Source: Lentzea albidocapillata subsp. violacea (lineage in GTDB: Bacteria > Actinomycetota > Actinomycetes > Mycobacteriales > Pseudonocardiaceae). From it: 42,628 nucleotides of DNA. The notes under the pieces were generated by a model, which was not told where the DNA came from, did no database searches, and saw nothing but the letters and a program-made list of their open reading frames with translations. The stretch spans positions 1 through 42,628 of the forward strand of contig NZ_FNET01000037.1 of NCBI RefSeq assembly GCF_900100275.1, read 5' to 3'. A program made the translations under genes and the position numbers. Positions 1 through 7,656 of the stretch are shown here, one piece after another. How positions within the stretch are numbered: the stretch's first letter is position 1; each line of letters opens with the position of its first letter.

Positions 1-1152
1 GTTGCGAACCCCAGTGTCCAACCCCGACAATGAGGCCGATGACCACTTGGGTTCCCGCTGAAGTTGCTTCAGTTTTCGTGAACTCAAGGAGTTCAACGGT
101 GTCCGGAACACCAGAACGTCCTCATGGGCGATGAGGTGCAACGGCAGTCCGGCTTCGCGCTGCTTGCGGATGAAATCACGCTGGAAGAACGAGCCCCTCG
201 GCACGAGATCGTGCTCGGCCGCGCGCGCCAACAGCGCGACGCAACGCTCCACGGGGATCAGACCGGCGTGCAGACCGCAGGCGAGGATCTGCGAGGGCAG
301 GTCGATCAGCTCGGCGTGTTCGCGCCACGGCCGGATGGTGATGGCGATGTGCCCGCCGGGCCGCAGGAACGGCACCAGTCCGGCGAGGATGCGGGTGAAG
401 CCGGACAACAGCCGGTGGTGGCCGATATTGGCGAGGTTGCCGCGGTCGAGGGTGTTGCCGTAGAGGTGGTGGTACTTCTGGATGCCTTTGCCCGGTGCGA
501 CCGCGACCTGTCCGTGCGTGGACGGACCGTACGGCGGTGAGGTGACCACGAGCGCGGCCTGACCGAGGTACTCCGGCGGCAGCAGTGAGGCGATCTGGCG
601 GGCGTCGCCGTGAAACACCCGGCCCTCGTGCGCCACACCGGCGTGGTGGGCGAGCACGAGATTGGCGCGGGCGACGTCGACCCAGTGCGGTTCGTACTCG
701 ATGCCGGCCGCGCGACGCCCGGCGTGCACAGCTTCGACCAGGGTGGTGCCGATCCCGCACATCGGGTCGAGCACCAGATCGCCCGGCTGGGTGTAGTGGG
801 CGATGGCATGGGCAGCCACAGCCGGGAGCATCTTGGCCGGGTGCGCGGTCGACTCGGCGACGTAGCGGCCCTTGCGCTGTGCCGCAGGAGAGGTCTGCGC
901 AGTCGTCCACACCGACACCGCAGGCTCCTGCACCGAGCCGTCGGTGGCCCGCTCGGATGCCCTGCTGAAGGCGCCGCCAGGGTCGCCGGGGACGGCGCGC
1001 GGGACGTACTGGGCAGGGTCGTCCGCGCGAGGCGGAACTGGCGTGGCAGGGGTGTCGGGCAGGGCGTGCGGGACGCGGTCGTCGGCCACGGGCGTGCCTT
1101 CCGTACGGCGGTGTGCGGGCTGGGCGGGGTTCGGGAACTGCGCGCTGGTCAT
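1..1152 (-). CDS. Site-specific DNA methyltransferase (N4-cytosine/N6-adenine class), 3' end outside window
   Basis: This reading frame runs from an ATG at 1152 to the window edge without a stop, so the C-terminus is missing. It carries the two hallmarks of amino DNA methyltransferases: an AdoMet-binding motif I (VLDPMCGIGTT, Asp about residue 129) and the catalytic motif TSPPYG (about residues 204-209). Motif I comes first. The first 90 or so residues are Pro/Ala-rich and look disordered. The start codon overlaps the stop of the upstream gene (ATGA), so the two are translationally coupled. Such enzymes add a methyl group to an exocyclic amino group of A or C. Next to a conjugation module the likely job is protecting or marking element DNA, which is an inference. 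No restriction endonuclease is visible, though one could lie beyond the edge. Confidence 0.88.
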   Translation of the reverse strand, partial: MTSAQFPNPAQPAHRRTEGTPVADDRVPHALPDTPATPVPPRADDPAQYVPRAVPGDPGGAFSRASERATDGSVQEPAVSVWTTAQTSPAAQRKGRYVAESTAHPAKMLPAVAAHAIAHYTQPGDLVLDPMCGIGTTLVEAVHAGRRAAGIEYEPHWVDVARANLVLAHHAGVAHEGRVFHGDARQIASLLPPEYLGQAALVVTSPPYGPSTHGQVAVAPGKGIQKYHHLYGNTLDRGNLANIGHHRLLSGFTRILAGLVPFLRPGGHIAITIRPWREHAELIDLPSQILACGLHAGLIPVERCVALLARAAEHDLVPRGSFFQRDFIRKQREAGLPLHLIAHEDVLVFRTPLNSLSSRKLKQLQREPKWSSASLSGLDTGVRN

Positions 1153-2246
1153 CGGATGACTCCGCTCTCGCGTGCCGCATCGGCCGGGCTCAGAAGAGGC
1201 GGCTCGTGGTCGTGCGGCTGGGCGAAGACCAGGACGTCGGAGTGGATGCGCCGATGGGGTTCGGGCAGCCCGCGCACGGACGCACGATGCCGGGCCCGGG
1301 CCCCGTTCTCGGCCGCCGGGCCGTCGGAATCGGCGAGAGAGTCGTCGGCGAACCGGCCGCCGCGCACCGGGGCGTGCAGCGCCACGATGTGCTGCAGGTA
1401 GAGCAGGTCGGCGTTCTGCGCCGAGGCCACGACCGCTCCAGTCGGGTCGATCAACTCACCCGCCAGCCAGTCACAGTGAGTGAGCACGACGAGGATGCCG
1501 CCGACCCGCAGCAGCCGGGCCGCGACCAGCGCCACCAGGTCGCTGAACCGGTCGCCGCCGTGCTCGAGACGCAGGCTCGTGATGACCAAGTCGGTGTCCG
1601 CAGCGTCCTGGACACCGTCCGGGAACTCGTGGCTGATGCTCGAGTGTGAGGGCGGGACGACGGTCGCTACCTGGGGGTCGGCGTCGCCGACAAGACCGGC
1701 CCAGAACGGTCGTGCCCCCGGACCGGTAGTGGTCGGGTCCGCCGCGACACGCACCACGCGACCGCTCCGGCCGAGCTCCTCGACGGCGGCGAGCGCGTCG
1801 GCCAGCGCGTCGTCTGACTCGGCTGCGGGGATGTGCTCGAGCACCGCGCCGGAGAAGACCGGCGTCAGTCGCGGACGGTCGTCAGAGGACGATTGCGCGG
1901 TCGGCCAGGACAGCAGCGTGACCCGTCCGCCGGGCTCGCTGAACGCGTCGACGATCTTCTCGATGAACGGTGCCGGCCACGCCGTGTCGAGGTCGATCGG
2001 CGCCGGGCCGGCCGTCCACACCGTCGCCGGGGTCGATGCCGCTGCCGAGCCGCGTGACCGGGCGCGAGCCGTGGGCGAGCCGGGTGTGGCGGGGCTGATC
2101 CTGGTGGTGGACGGAGCGGTCGGATAGGGGCGGCGCTCGGCGCCGGAGCCTGCGCCGGAACGGCTGGTCGCCGGGCGGGTGGAGTCGTCGCGTCGCGTCG
2201 GACCCTGCGGCCGGGAACGGCGTGCGCTGTGCTCGGGCTGGGGCAT
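1149..2246 (-). CDS. Methyltransferase-like protein with degenerate active site, partner of the adjacent DNA methylase
   Basis: About 365 residues. The start at 2246 is chosen because GAGGAA lies five bases upstream of that ATG; longer versions lack such a site. The C-terminal two thirds follow the layout of the neighbouring methylase: a strand where motif I should be (RVTLLSWP), then a long helical segment, then LVITSL where the active enzyme has VVTSPPYG, then LLRVGGILVVLTHCDW parallel to FLRPGGHIAITIRPW, and finally HSDVLVFAQP parallel to HEDVLVFRTP. Neither the glycine-rich AdoMet loop nor the PPY catalytic motif is present. I infer a catalytically dead paralogue that may act as a specificity or structural subunit. 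The N-terminal 90 residues are basic and Pro/Ser-rich. The gene overlaps the methylase by four bases. Confidence 0.7.
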   Translation of the reverse strand: MPQPEHSARRSRPQGPTRRDDSTRPATSRSGAGSGAERRPYPTAPSTTRISPATPGSPTARARSRGSAAASTPATVWTAGPAPIDLDTAWPAPFIEKIVDAFSEPGGRVTLLSWPTAQSSSDDRPRLTPVFSGAVLEHIPAAESDDALADALAAVEELGRSGRVVRVAADPTTTGPGARPFWAGLVGDADPQVATVVPPSHSSISHEFPDGVQDAADTDLVITSLRLEHGGDRFSDLVALVAARLLRVGGILVVLTHCDWLAGELIDPTGAVVASAQNADLLYLQHIVALHAPVRGGRFADDSLADSDGPAAENGARARHRASVRGLPEPHRRIHSDVLVFAQPHDHEPPLLSPADAARESGVIR

Positions 2247-2630
2247 GAGTTCCTCGCAATGCCTCGGAGGTGCGGCGCGCCATGCGGCGCTCTCTCGTAC
2301 ACTTCGCAACTCCGAAATCCGCGCTGTTTTTTGACAGCCCACACCCGACTTTCTTCAAAAACTTCTCCCTGGCTCCCGACTGGGGAACACAGAAGGCTCA
2401 CACGCACATGTACGCGCCGGCGAGAGCCTGGAAAGTTCTCCGCGAAAAGTTGTCGAGAATCTCCGCGGATTTCTTGGACTCAGCTAGCGGCGCGAGTCAG
2501 ATAGCGCGACCAAGCCTTCGGGGCCGCCACCGGATCGCCACCGCAACGCCACCAAGGCATCGTCACGGCAGCTCACTGGCTACTACCGATGATCATGAAT
2601 TGATCTTGAGGCGGACTACCATGTGGACTC

Positions 2631-2676
2631 CCGATGATCTTGGTGGCGGCCCGGGATGATCACCGAAGATCATCGG
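2631..2676. repeat. Inverted repeat with CCGATGATCTT arms
   Basis: The left arm CCGATGATCTTGGTG (2631-2645) and the right arm CACCGAAGATCATCGG (2661-2676) are reverse complements except for one missing base, with a 15-base GC-rich spacer. A further partial copy of the core, CCGATGATCAT, starts at 2586. The spacing and position about 100 bases before the first transfer gene suggest a binding site for a dimeric regulator or replication protein. Confidence 0.55.
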
Positions 2677-2725
2677 TGGCGTTTTGGTGGACATTTGGTG
2701 GCGGTCTGGTGGCGTTTTGGTGGAC
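2675..2725. repeat. Two 18-bp direct repeats, 33-bp period
   Basis: GGTGGCGTTTTGGTGGAC occurs at 2675-2692 and again at 2708-2725, with another GGTGGCG in between and one at 2642. The 33-base period is about three helical turns, so bound proteins would sit on the same face. The first copy overlaps the right arm of the preceding inverted repeat by two bases. Confidence 0.6.
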
Positions 2726-2780
2726 TTGATTTGGCGTCCTTGTGTGGTCGTTGTTCTCCGATCACACAAGGAGCCGGGTT

Positions 2781-3839
2781 ATGGACTCGCGTCATGTATT
2801 GAACTGCGTTCCCCTTGGGCGTGATTCCCTGCCCTTGGACGCCGCGCGGACGGCATTCGAATGGCTGGTCACCGGACCGCGCCCGGCCGGGGTCGACGGC
2901 TGGCGTTTCCCGGGTCTGCCCCGGCGTCGGCTGCCCCTGGACGAGTTGCGGGATCTGCTGCTGGACGCGGACCTGCCGATGTCGACCGTGGACCCGGTCT
3001 GGGTACACCTGGTTACGCGCTCCCGCGACAAGGGCGGCGCCGCGACGGTGGCGTGCGTCGGGGTCGCGCTGCCCGCGCTGTTCAGCATCGCCGCCGAGTT
3101 GTGCAAGTCCTTCGTGGACGACCACCACGACATCCACGCCGCGCTGCTGACCGGGTTTCTGTCGGAGCTGGCGACGATCGACCTTGCCCGGCCGTGGGTG
3201 ATGTGGCGGCTGCGCTGCGCTGCGTTGCGCGCGGGGCACCTGTTCATCCGGGAGGCGCTGGAGCGTCCGATGCCGTCGGAGGAAGCGTTCCGCTCCAGCG
3301 AGCCGCGCCCATTGTGTGGACACGAGGACTTCGTGCTCGCCCGCGCGGTGGCCGAGGGAGTCATCACCGGCGAGCAGGCCGAGCTGATCGGCGCCACCCG
3401 GTTGGAGCCGGAGTACACCCTCGCCCAGGCCGCCGCGGACTGGGGCGTCAGTTACGACACCCTCGCGCACGTCCGCGTTCGCGCCGAGCGGCGGCTGGTC
3501 GCCTGGTTGCGCGAGCAGGCCGCGCACGACGACGCCGGTGAACGCGGCGAAGGCGCGGTGGAGGTCCAGGCGATCCACGCGGCGACCGTCATCGCCGCCG
3601 CCCGCCAGACGAGGCGCCGCTCGACACCTCCATCCGGTCAGGCACACACAGTGACCGCAGCAGGTGGGAAGTCGTCGAAGAAAGTTCGGGGCGACGTGTC
3701 AAAAAGGACCCCGAAATCCGGAGTCGAGGGCTGCGGGAAAGAAGCAGCCACTCCCGCGCACACCACCTCGCCCACCCGGCCCGCCGACACCATCCGGCGG
3801 CCTGCGGGCACGACCCCGGGAGTGCCGCGATGCGCCTGA
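2781..3839 (+). CDS. Sigma-factor-like HTH protein heading the transfer operon
   Basis: The ATG at 2781 has AAGGAG seven bases upstream, so I prefer it over an in-frame codon at 2742. The 352-residue product has a helical N-terminal half and, around residues 210-245, a segment that reads like sigma region 4 or a related HTH (TLAQAAADWGVSYDTLAHVR). The last 90 residues are basic, Thr/Pro-rich and probably disordered. No clear region 2 of sigma-70 is seen, so it may be a regulator that borrows this fold rather than a true sigma factor. It is the first gene of the plus-strand conjugation operon and its last ten bases overlap the next gene, which suggests it controls or is co-expressed with the transfer machinery. 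Function not proven. Confidence 0.6.
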   Translation: MDSRHVLNCVPLGRDSLPLDAARTAFEWLVTGPRPAGVDGWRFPGLPRRRLPLDELRDLLLDADLPMSTVDPVWVHLVTRSRDKGGAATVACVGVALPALFSIAAELCKSFVDDHHDIHAALLTGFLSELATIDLARPWVMWRLRCAALRAGHLFIREALERPMPSEEAFRSSEPRPLCGHEDFVLARAVAEGVITGEQAELIGATRLEPEYTLAQAAADWGVSYDTLAHVRVRAERRLVAWLREQAAHDDAGERGEGAVEVQAIHAATVIAAARQTRRRSTPPSGQAHTVTAAGGKSSKKVRGDVSKRTPKSGVEGCGKEAATPAHTTSPTRPADTIRRPAGTTPGVPRCA

Positions 3840-4357
3840 CCTGTTCCCTCATTCGCCGCTCACCGCGCCACCGCGGTGGCGACAGCCGCCCTCGCCGCGG
3901 ACCCGTTACCCAGCCTCTCCAGGCGGCTCGCCCGGCCCGGCGCCCGCGTTCCCAGCCCTCGCGGTCGCGCACCGCCGCGACACTTACACCTCGGATGTCT
4001 GGGGTGGCGGGCGACCTGGCCTGCCCGCGGCGCACGTTCGTGGTGCTGGTCGGCGTGGCCGTTGCGGTGCTGTGCGTGCCTGTCTCGGCCGCGCACGCGG
4101 AGAGCGTCACGGTGCTGGCTCAGGTGCAGTCGGTGGATCAGGTCCTGACCAACATCCGCAACTGGATCATGGGCATCCTCGCCCTGCTCGCGACGGTGAT
4201 CTTCACCATCGGCGGCGTGCGCCGGGTGATGGCCGGCGGTGACCCTGGCGAGCACGAGAAGGCCAAGGACTGCTTCAAGGCCGCCGCGATCGGCTACGGC
4301 CTGGCCGCGCTCGCCCCGCTGGTTGTCAGCGTGCTCAAAGGCATTGTGGGGGCGTAG
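3830..4357 (+). CDS. VirB2/TrbC-like pilin or conjugation membrane protein
   Basis: 175 residues from the ATG at 3830, which overlaps the upstream stop; an ATG at 3995 would give a shorter product that keeps the signal sequence. A hydrophobic signal-like helix ending in AAHA (about residues 68-90) is followed by two more hydrophobic helices, IRNWIMGILALLATVIFTIGG and a C-terminal segment, joined by a polar loop with GGDPGEHEKAK. A signal sequence plus two helices and a short charged loop is the VirB2/TrbC arrangement. In actinobacterial conjugation clusters a protein of this kind precedes the VirB6-like gene, as here. The basic N-terminal extension of about 60 residues is unusual and may mean that the later start is the real one. 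Confidence 0.65.
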   Translation: MRLTCSLIRRSPRHRGGDSRPRRGPVTQPLQAARPARRPRSQPSRSRTAATLTPRMSGVAGDLACPRRTFVVLVGVAVAVLCVPVSAAHAESVTVLAQVQSVDQVLTNIRNWIMGILALLATVIFTIGGVRRVMAGGDPGEHEKAKDCFKAAAIGYGLAALAPLVVSVLKGIVGA

Positions 4358-4360
4358 GCG

Positions 4361-6391
4361 ATGTCTGCGACCACCTCCACGCGGCGCGCCGCTCGCCGCC
4401 CGGCGGGCCATGGCCCGCGTGTGACGCACGCGGGCCACGCCGGGCCTCCCGACGATCGACGCGGCATTCTGCGGCGGCGCGCTCTGTGGTTGTTCACGGT
4501 CGTGTTGCTGGCGATCCTGGGCGGTACCGCCGCGGTGGCGGTGGCGCAACCGAGCCCGGTCACACCTACGCCGTGCCCGCCGCCCGGCTCGTCGTCGACA
4601 CCGTGCCCGCCCGCCCCGTCGCCGAGCACACGACCTCACGCCCCCGCGAGCACCACCTCACCCGCCCCGGCCCCGAGCACGCCGAGCACGACGGCGCCGA
4701 GCACACCACCGGCACCCCTGTCACCGCTCAGTCCGCCCAGCGGGGAGTGCGGCATCACCGACATCGGCGCGTGCATGGCGGATGGCATCAACAGCTTCTT
4801 CTGGGCGCTGGTTGTCGCCGCGTTGAACTCGCTGTTGCGGCTGGTGGCTCAGACGCTGCTGGCCACGCCGACGCTGGATCAGCTGCCGCGGATCGGTGAG
4901 CTGTGGGAGTCCTCGCGTGGGATCGCGGTCGCCAGCTACGCACTGTTGATCATGGTGGCCGGGATCGTGCTGATGGCCTACGAGACGCTGCAGGCTCGCA
5001 CCACGATCCGCCAGACCGCGCCCCGCATCGTGGTCGGTTTCCTGGCAGCGAACCTGTCCCTGATCCTCGCCGCGAAGGCGATCGAGCTCGCCAACGCCCT
5101 GTCCTATGCCCTCGTCGGCGGGGGCGTCGATCCCAGTGGCGCGGCGCAGACGTTGTCCGCGTTGCTGACCCACACGGTGATGAACTCGATCACCTCGTCC
5201 GGGTTCTTCGGGGTGCTGGTCGGGCTCGGCCTGGTCGTACTCCTCGTCGCCCTGATCGGCAGCTACGTCGTGCGCGTCGCACTGACCGCGGTGCTGGTCG
5301 CGGGAGCGCCACTGTTCCTGGTCTGTCATGGCCTGGAGCAGACCGAGGGCATCGCCCGCTGGTGGTGGCGCGCCTTCTTCGGCGTCCTGGCCGTCCAGGT
5401 CGGTCAGTCACTCGCGTTGATCACCGCGCTGCGGGTGTTCTTCGCCGAAGGCGGCTTCACCCTGTTCGGGCCGACCCCGGACGGCATGGTCAACCTGATA
5501 GCCACGGGCGGCCTGATCTGGATCCTGGTCAAGATTCCCAGCTGGGTCATGGCCCACGTTCAGCTCGGCGGCGGCCGGCGCTCGATGCTCGGCTCGCTGG
5601 TGCGCGCGTTCGTGGCGTACAAGACCTTCGGCCTGCTGCGCGGCCGGGGCGGCAGCGGTCACAGCGGGCCGCGCTCGACCGGCGGCAACGGCGGAGGTAG
5701 TGGTGGCGGGCGCGGTTCGGCGGACCCCTACGCCCACGCCCGTACCACCGCGGACGGGCAGTACATGCTGCCGCTGGCTGGTGTGCGTCGCAGCCGACCG
5801 GCCGCCAAGCCCAGGCCCGCTCCCGCGCCGAAGCCGTCGGCGGGGCACGGCCGCCAGCTGACGCTGCCGCTGGACGACGGCTGGCCGGAGAACAAACCGG
5901 TCCTCGGACGAGACGGCCAGTACCGCTTGCCGCTGGATGTCGAGCGGGTCAAGCCGACACCGCCACCACTGACCCCGCCGGGACCGTCCGCACGAGGTCG
6001 TGGCGGGAAGCAGCTGGAACTGCCGTTCGACCCGTACCGGGGTAACCGGCCGGACCGCTCCGGGCAGTACCGCTTGCCGCTCGACGGTGTGCGCCGGGTC
6101 CCGCGCCCGCCGAGCCCGCCCTCCCCACCGCCACCCCCGGCACGATCGCGCGCCAGGCAGCTGGAGTTGCCGTTCGACCCGTACAAGGGCAACCGGCCGA
6201 CTCACTCCGGGCAGTACCCGCTGCCGCTGGACGGCTTGCGCCGCGTCCCGCCCGCGACACCCGCACCGCCGCCACCACCGCCACCGCGAAAGTCCTCACC
6301 CGCAGGCCGACAGCTGCGACTCCCGCTGGACCTTCCGACACGACCGCGGCGTTCCTCGCCGCCGCCACCCACGCCCGGAGGTACGCCGTGA
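4361..6391 (+). CDS. VirB6/TrbL-like polytopic conjugation protein with repeated Pro-rich tail
   Basis: 676 residues. One N-terminal hydrophobic helix (about 40-62) precedes a Pro/Ser/Thr-rich linker. Then comes a membrane domain (about 135-430) with several long hydrophobic segments, among them the stretches around GVLVGLGLVVLLVALIGSYV and AVLVAGAPLFLVCHG. This matches the VirB6/TrbL family that forms the inner-membrane core of type IV secretion channels. From about residue 440 the chain is Gly-rich and then Pro-rich, ending in eight spaced motifs of the form Q-[LY]-x-LP-[LF]-D (residues 467-656). The gene lies three bases after the pilin-like gene and its stop overlaps the GTG start of the PrgI-like gene. 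The repeated tail should be cytoplasmic if the membrane domain has standard topology. Its role is unknown. Confidence 0.8.
   Translation: MSATTSTRRAARRPAGHGPRVTHAGHAGPPDDRRGILRRRALWLFTVVLLAILGGTAAVAVAQPSPVTPTPCPPPGSSSTPCPPAPSPSTRPHAPASTTSPAPAPSTPSTTAPSTPPAPLSPLSPPSGECGITDIGACMADGINSFFWALVVAALNSLLRLVAQTLLATPTLDQLPRIGELWESSRGIAVASYALLIMVAGIVLMAYETLQARTTIRQTAPRIVVGFLAANLSLILAAKAIELANALSYALVGGGVDPSGAAQTLSALLTHTVMNSITSSGFFGVLVGLGLVVLLVALIGSYVVRVALTAVLVAGAPLFLVCHGLEQTEGIARWWWRAFFGVLAVQVGQSLALITALRVFFAEGGFTLFGPTPDGMVNLIATGGLIWILVKIPSWVMAHVQLGGGRRSMLGSLVRAFVAYKTFGLLRGRGGSGHSGPRSTGGNGGGSGGGRGSADPYAHARTTADGQYMLPLAGVRRSRPAAKPRPAPAPKPSAGHGRQLTLPLDDGWPENKPVLGRDGQYRLPLDVERVKPTPPPLTPPGPSARGRGGKQLELPFDPYRGNRPDRSGQYRLPLDGVRRVPRPPSPPSPPPPPARSRARQLELPFDPYKGNRPTHSGQYPLPLDGLRRVPPATPAPPPPPPPRKSSPAGRQLRLPLDLPTRPRRSSPPPPTPGGTP
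5759..6331 (+). repeat. Eight repeated Q-[LY]-x-LP-[LF]-D motifs in the VirB6-like tail
   Basis: In order the motifs are QYMLPLA, QLTLPLD, QYRLPLD, QLELPFD, QYRLPLD, QLELPFD, QYPLPLD and QLRLPLD. QY and QL forms alternate and are separated by Pro-rich linkers. Two longer units share RQLELPFDPY[RK]GNRP followed by SGQY[RP]LPLDG[VL]RRVP, which points to internal duplication. The motif resembles the hexapeptide by which the replication protein Hda binds the sliding clamp (QLSLPL). Confidence 0.8.
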
Positions 6392-7656
6392 GTTCTGTGC
6401 GCATTCCCGCTGACGTCGATATGGCCGACAAGGTGGTCGGCCCGTTGACCGCCCGCCAGCTAGCGATCCTCGCGGTGACCGGCCTGGTGCTCTACGCCGG
6501 GTGGACCTCCACTCGAGCGTTCGTGCCGCTGCCGGTGTTCCTCGCGGTGGCCATCCCGGTCGGAGTGGGTGCGGCGGTCATCGCGCTCGGCCAGCGCGAC
6601 GGGATCTCGATGGACCGGCTGCTGGTCGCCGCGACCCGGCAGCGCATGGGACCGCGCCATCGCGTCGCCGCACCCGAGGGCGTCCGGCCCGCGCCGCCAT
6701 GGCTGACCGCCCAGGTTGCCGCTACCGGTAAGAGCCGGACCGCGGGCTCCAGCCAGAGCCGGTCGGCCAAGGCGACCAAGAACAAGATGCCAGCGTCCGA
6801 GCAGATCTCGCCGTCGGCGTTGCGGTTGCCCGCCGAGGCGGTGACCGACACCGGCGTCGTGGACCTGGGTACCGACGGTCTGGCCGTCGTCGCGGTCGCC
6901 TCGACGGTGAACTTCGCGCTGCGGACACCGTCGGAGCAGGAGTCCCTGGTGGCCAGTTTCGGCCGCTACCTGCACAGCCTGACCGCGCCCGTGCAGGTGC
7001 TGGTGCGCACCGAACGGCTAGACCTGTCCGGCCAGATCGCTGAGCTGCGGGCACGTGCGGGCGGGCTGTCGCACCCGGCGTTGGAGGCCGCCGCGCTCGA
7101 GCACGCCGACTACCTGGTGCAGCTCGGTGAGCAGACCGACCTGCTGCGCCGTCAGGTGCTGCTGATCCTGCGCGAGCCGATGGGCGCCGCCGCGCCGGCC
7201 GACGGCCTCGGCGGCCCCGGCCCACTCGCGGTGCTGTCCTCACTGACCCGCCGACGCCGCGCGCACGACGAGACCACCCAGGCCAGCGCCGCGGCGCGGC
7301 GCGCGGCGGAGTCCCGGCTGGTGCGCCGCCTGAACGAGGCGATCGAGCTGCTCGCGCCCGCCGGGATCGTGGTCACCCCGCTCGATGCCGGGCAGGCCAC
7401 CTCCGTGCTCGCCTCGGCGTGCAACCCGGACACGTTGTTGCCGCCGTCGGCGGTCCTGGCCGGTGCCGACGACGTCATCACCACCTCCGGCGGCACCGAC
7501 CTGGCCGACGGCGACTTCGACGACGACCGCCCGTTCTGGCAGGCCCACGACCGCGGCGCGGCCGACACCCACGCGCGCGAACCAGCCGACGAAGACGACG
7601 GCTGGGACTACGAGGACGAAGACGACGACTTCCCAGAGAGGGGGCGGGTGCGATGA
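6388..7656 (+). CDS. PrgI-family type IV secretion protein
   Basis: Translation starts at a GTG (6388) that overlaps the VirB6-like stop, with GGAGG six bases upstream. The 422-residue product begins with the PrgI signature: a short polar segment VRIPADVDMADKVVGPLTARQL, then two adjacent hydrophobic helices (about residues 25-75) and the sequence QRDGISMDRLLV. The soluble remainder contains a TraC/SCO6880-like region (about 150-330: VVDLGTDGLAVVAVAS and LTAPVQVLVRT) and a very acidic C-terminus. In Gram-positive conjugation systems PrgI sits beside the VirB4 ATPase and probably anchors it to the membrane channel. The stop overlaps the VirB4 start (ATGA). Confidence 0.8.
   Translation: MSSVRIPADVDMADKVVGPLTARQLAILAVTGLVLYAGWTSTRAFVPLPVFLAVAIPVGVGAAVIALGQRDGISMDRLLVAATRQRMGPRHRVAAPEGVRPAPPWLTAQVAATGKSRTAGSSQSRSAKATKNKMPASEQISPSALRLPAEAVTDTGVVDLGTDGLAVVAVASTVNFALRTPSEQESLVASFGRYLHSLTAPVQVLVRTERLDLSGQIAELRARAGGLSHPALEAAALEHADYLVQLGEQTDLLRRQVLLILREPMGAAAPADGLGGPGPLAVLSSLTRRRRAHDETTQASAAARRAAESRLVRRLNEAIELLAPAGIVVTPLDAGQATSVLASACNPDTLLPPSAVLAGADDVITTSGGTDLADGDFDDDRPFWQAHDRGAADTHAREPADEDDGWDYEDEDDDFPERGRVR

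Larger units (their letters stand above)
2247..2780. promoter_or_regulatory. Divergent intergenic region between methylase pair and conjugation operon
   Basis: No convincing gene is seen in these 534 bases, although short open frames exist. The stretch is less GC-rich than its neighbours. It contains an imperfect palindrome at 2456-2474 (AGAATCTCCGCGGATTTCT), three copies of the core CCGATGATC (2586, 2631 and inverted at 2668) and a pair of 18-base direct repeats (2675 and 2708). It should hold the promoters for the minus-strand methylase pair and the plus-strand transfer operon. An origin or operator cluster is possible. Confidence 0.55.
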
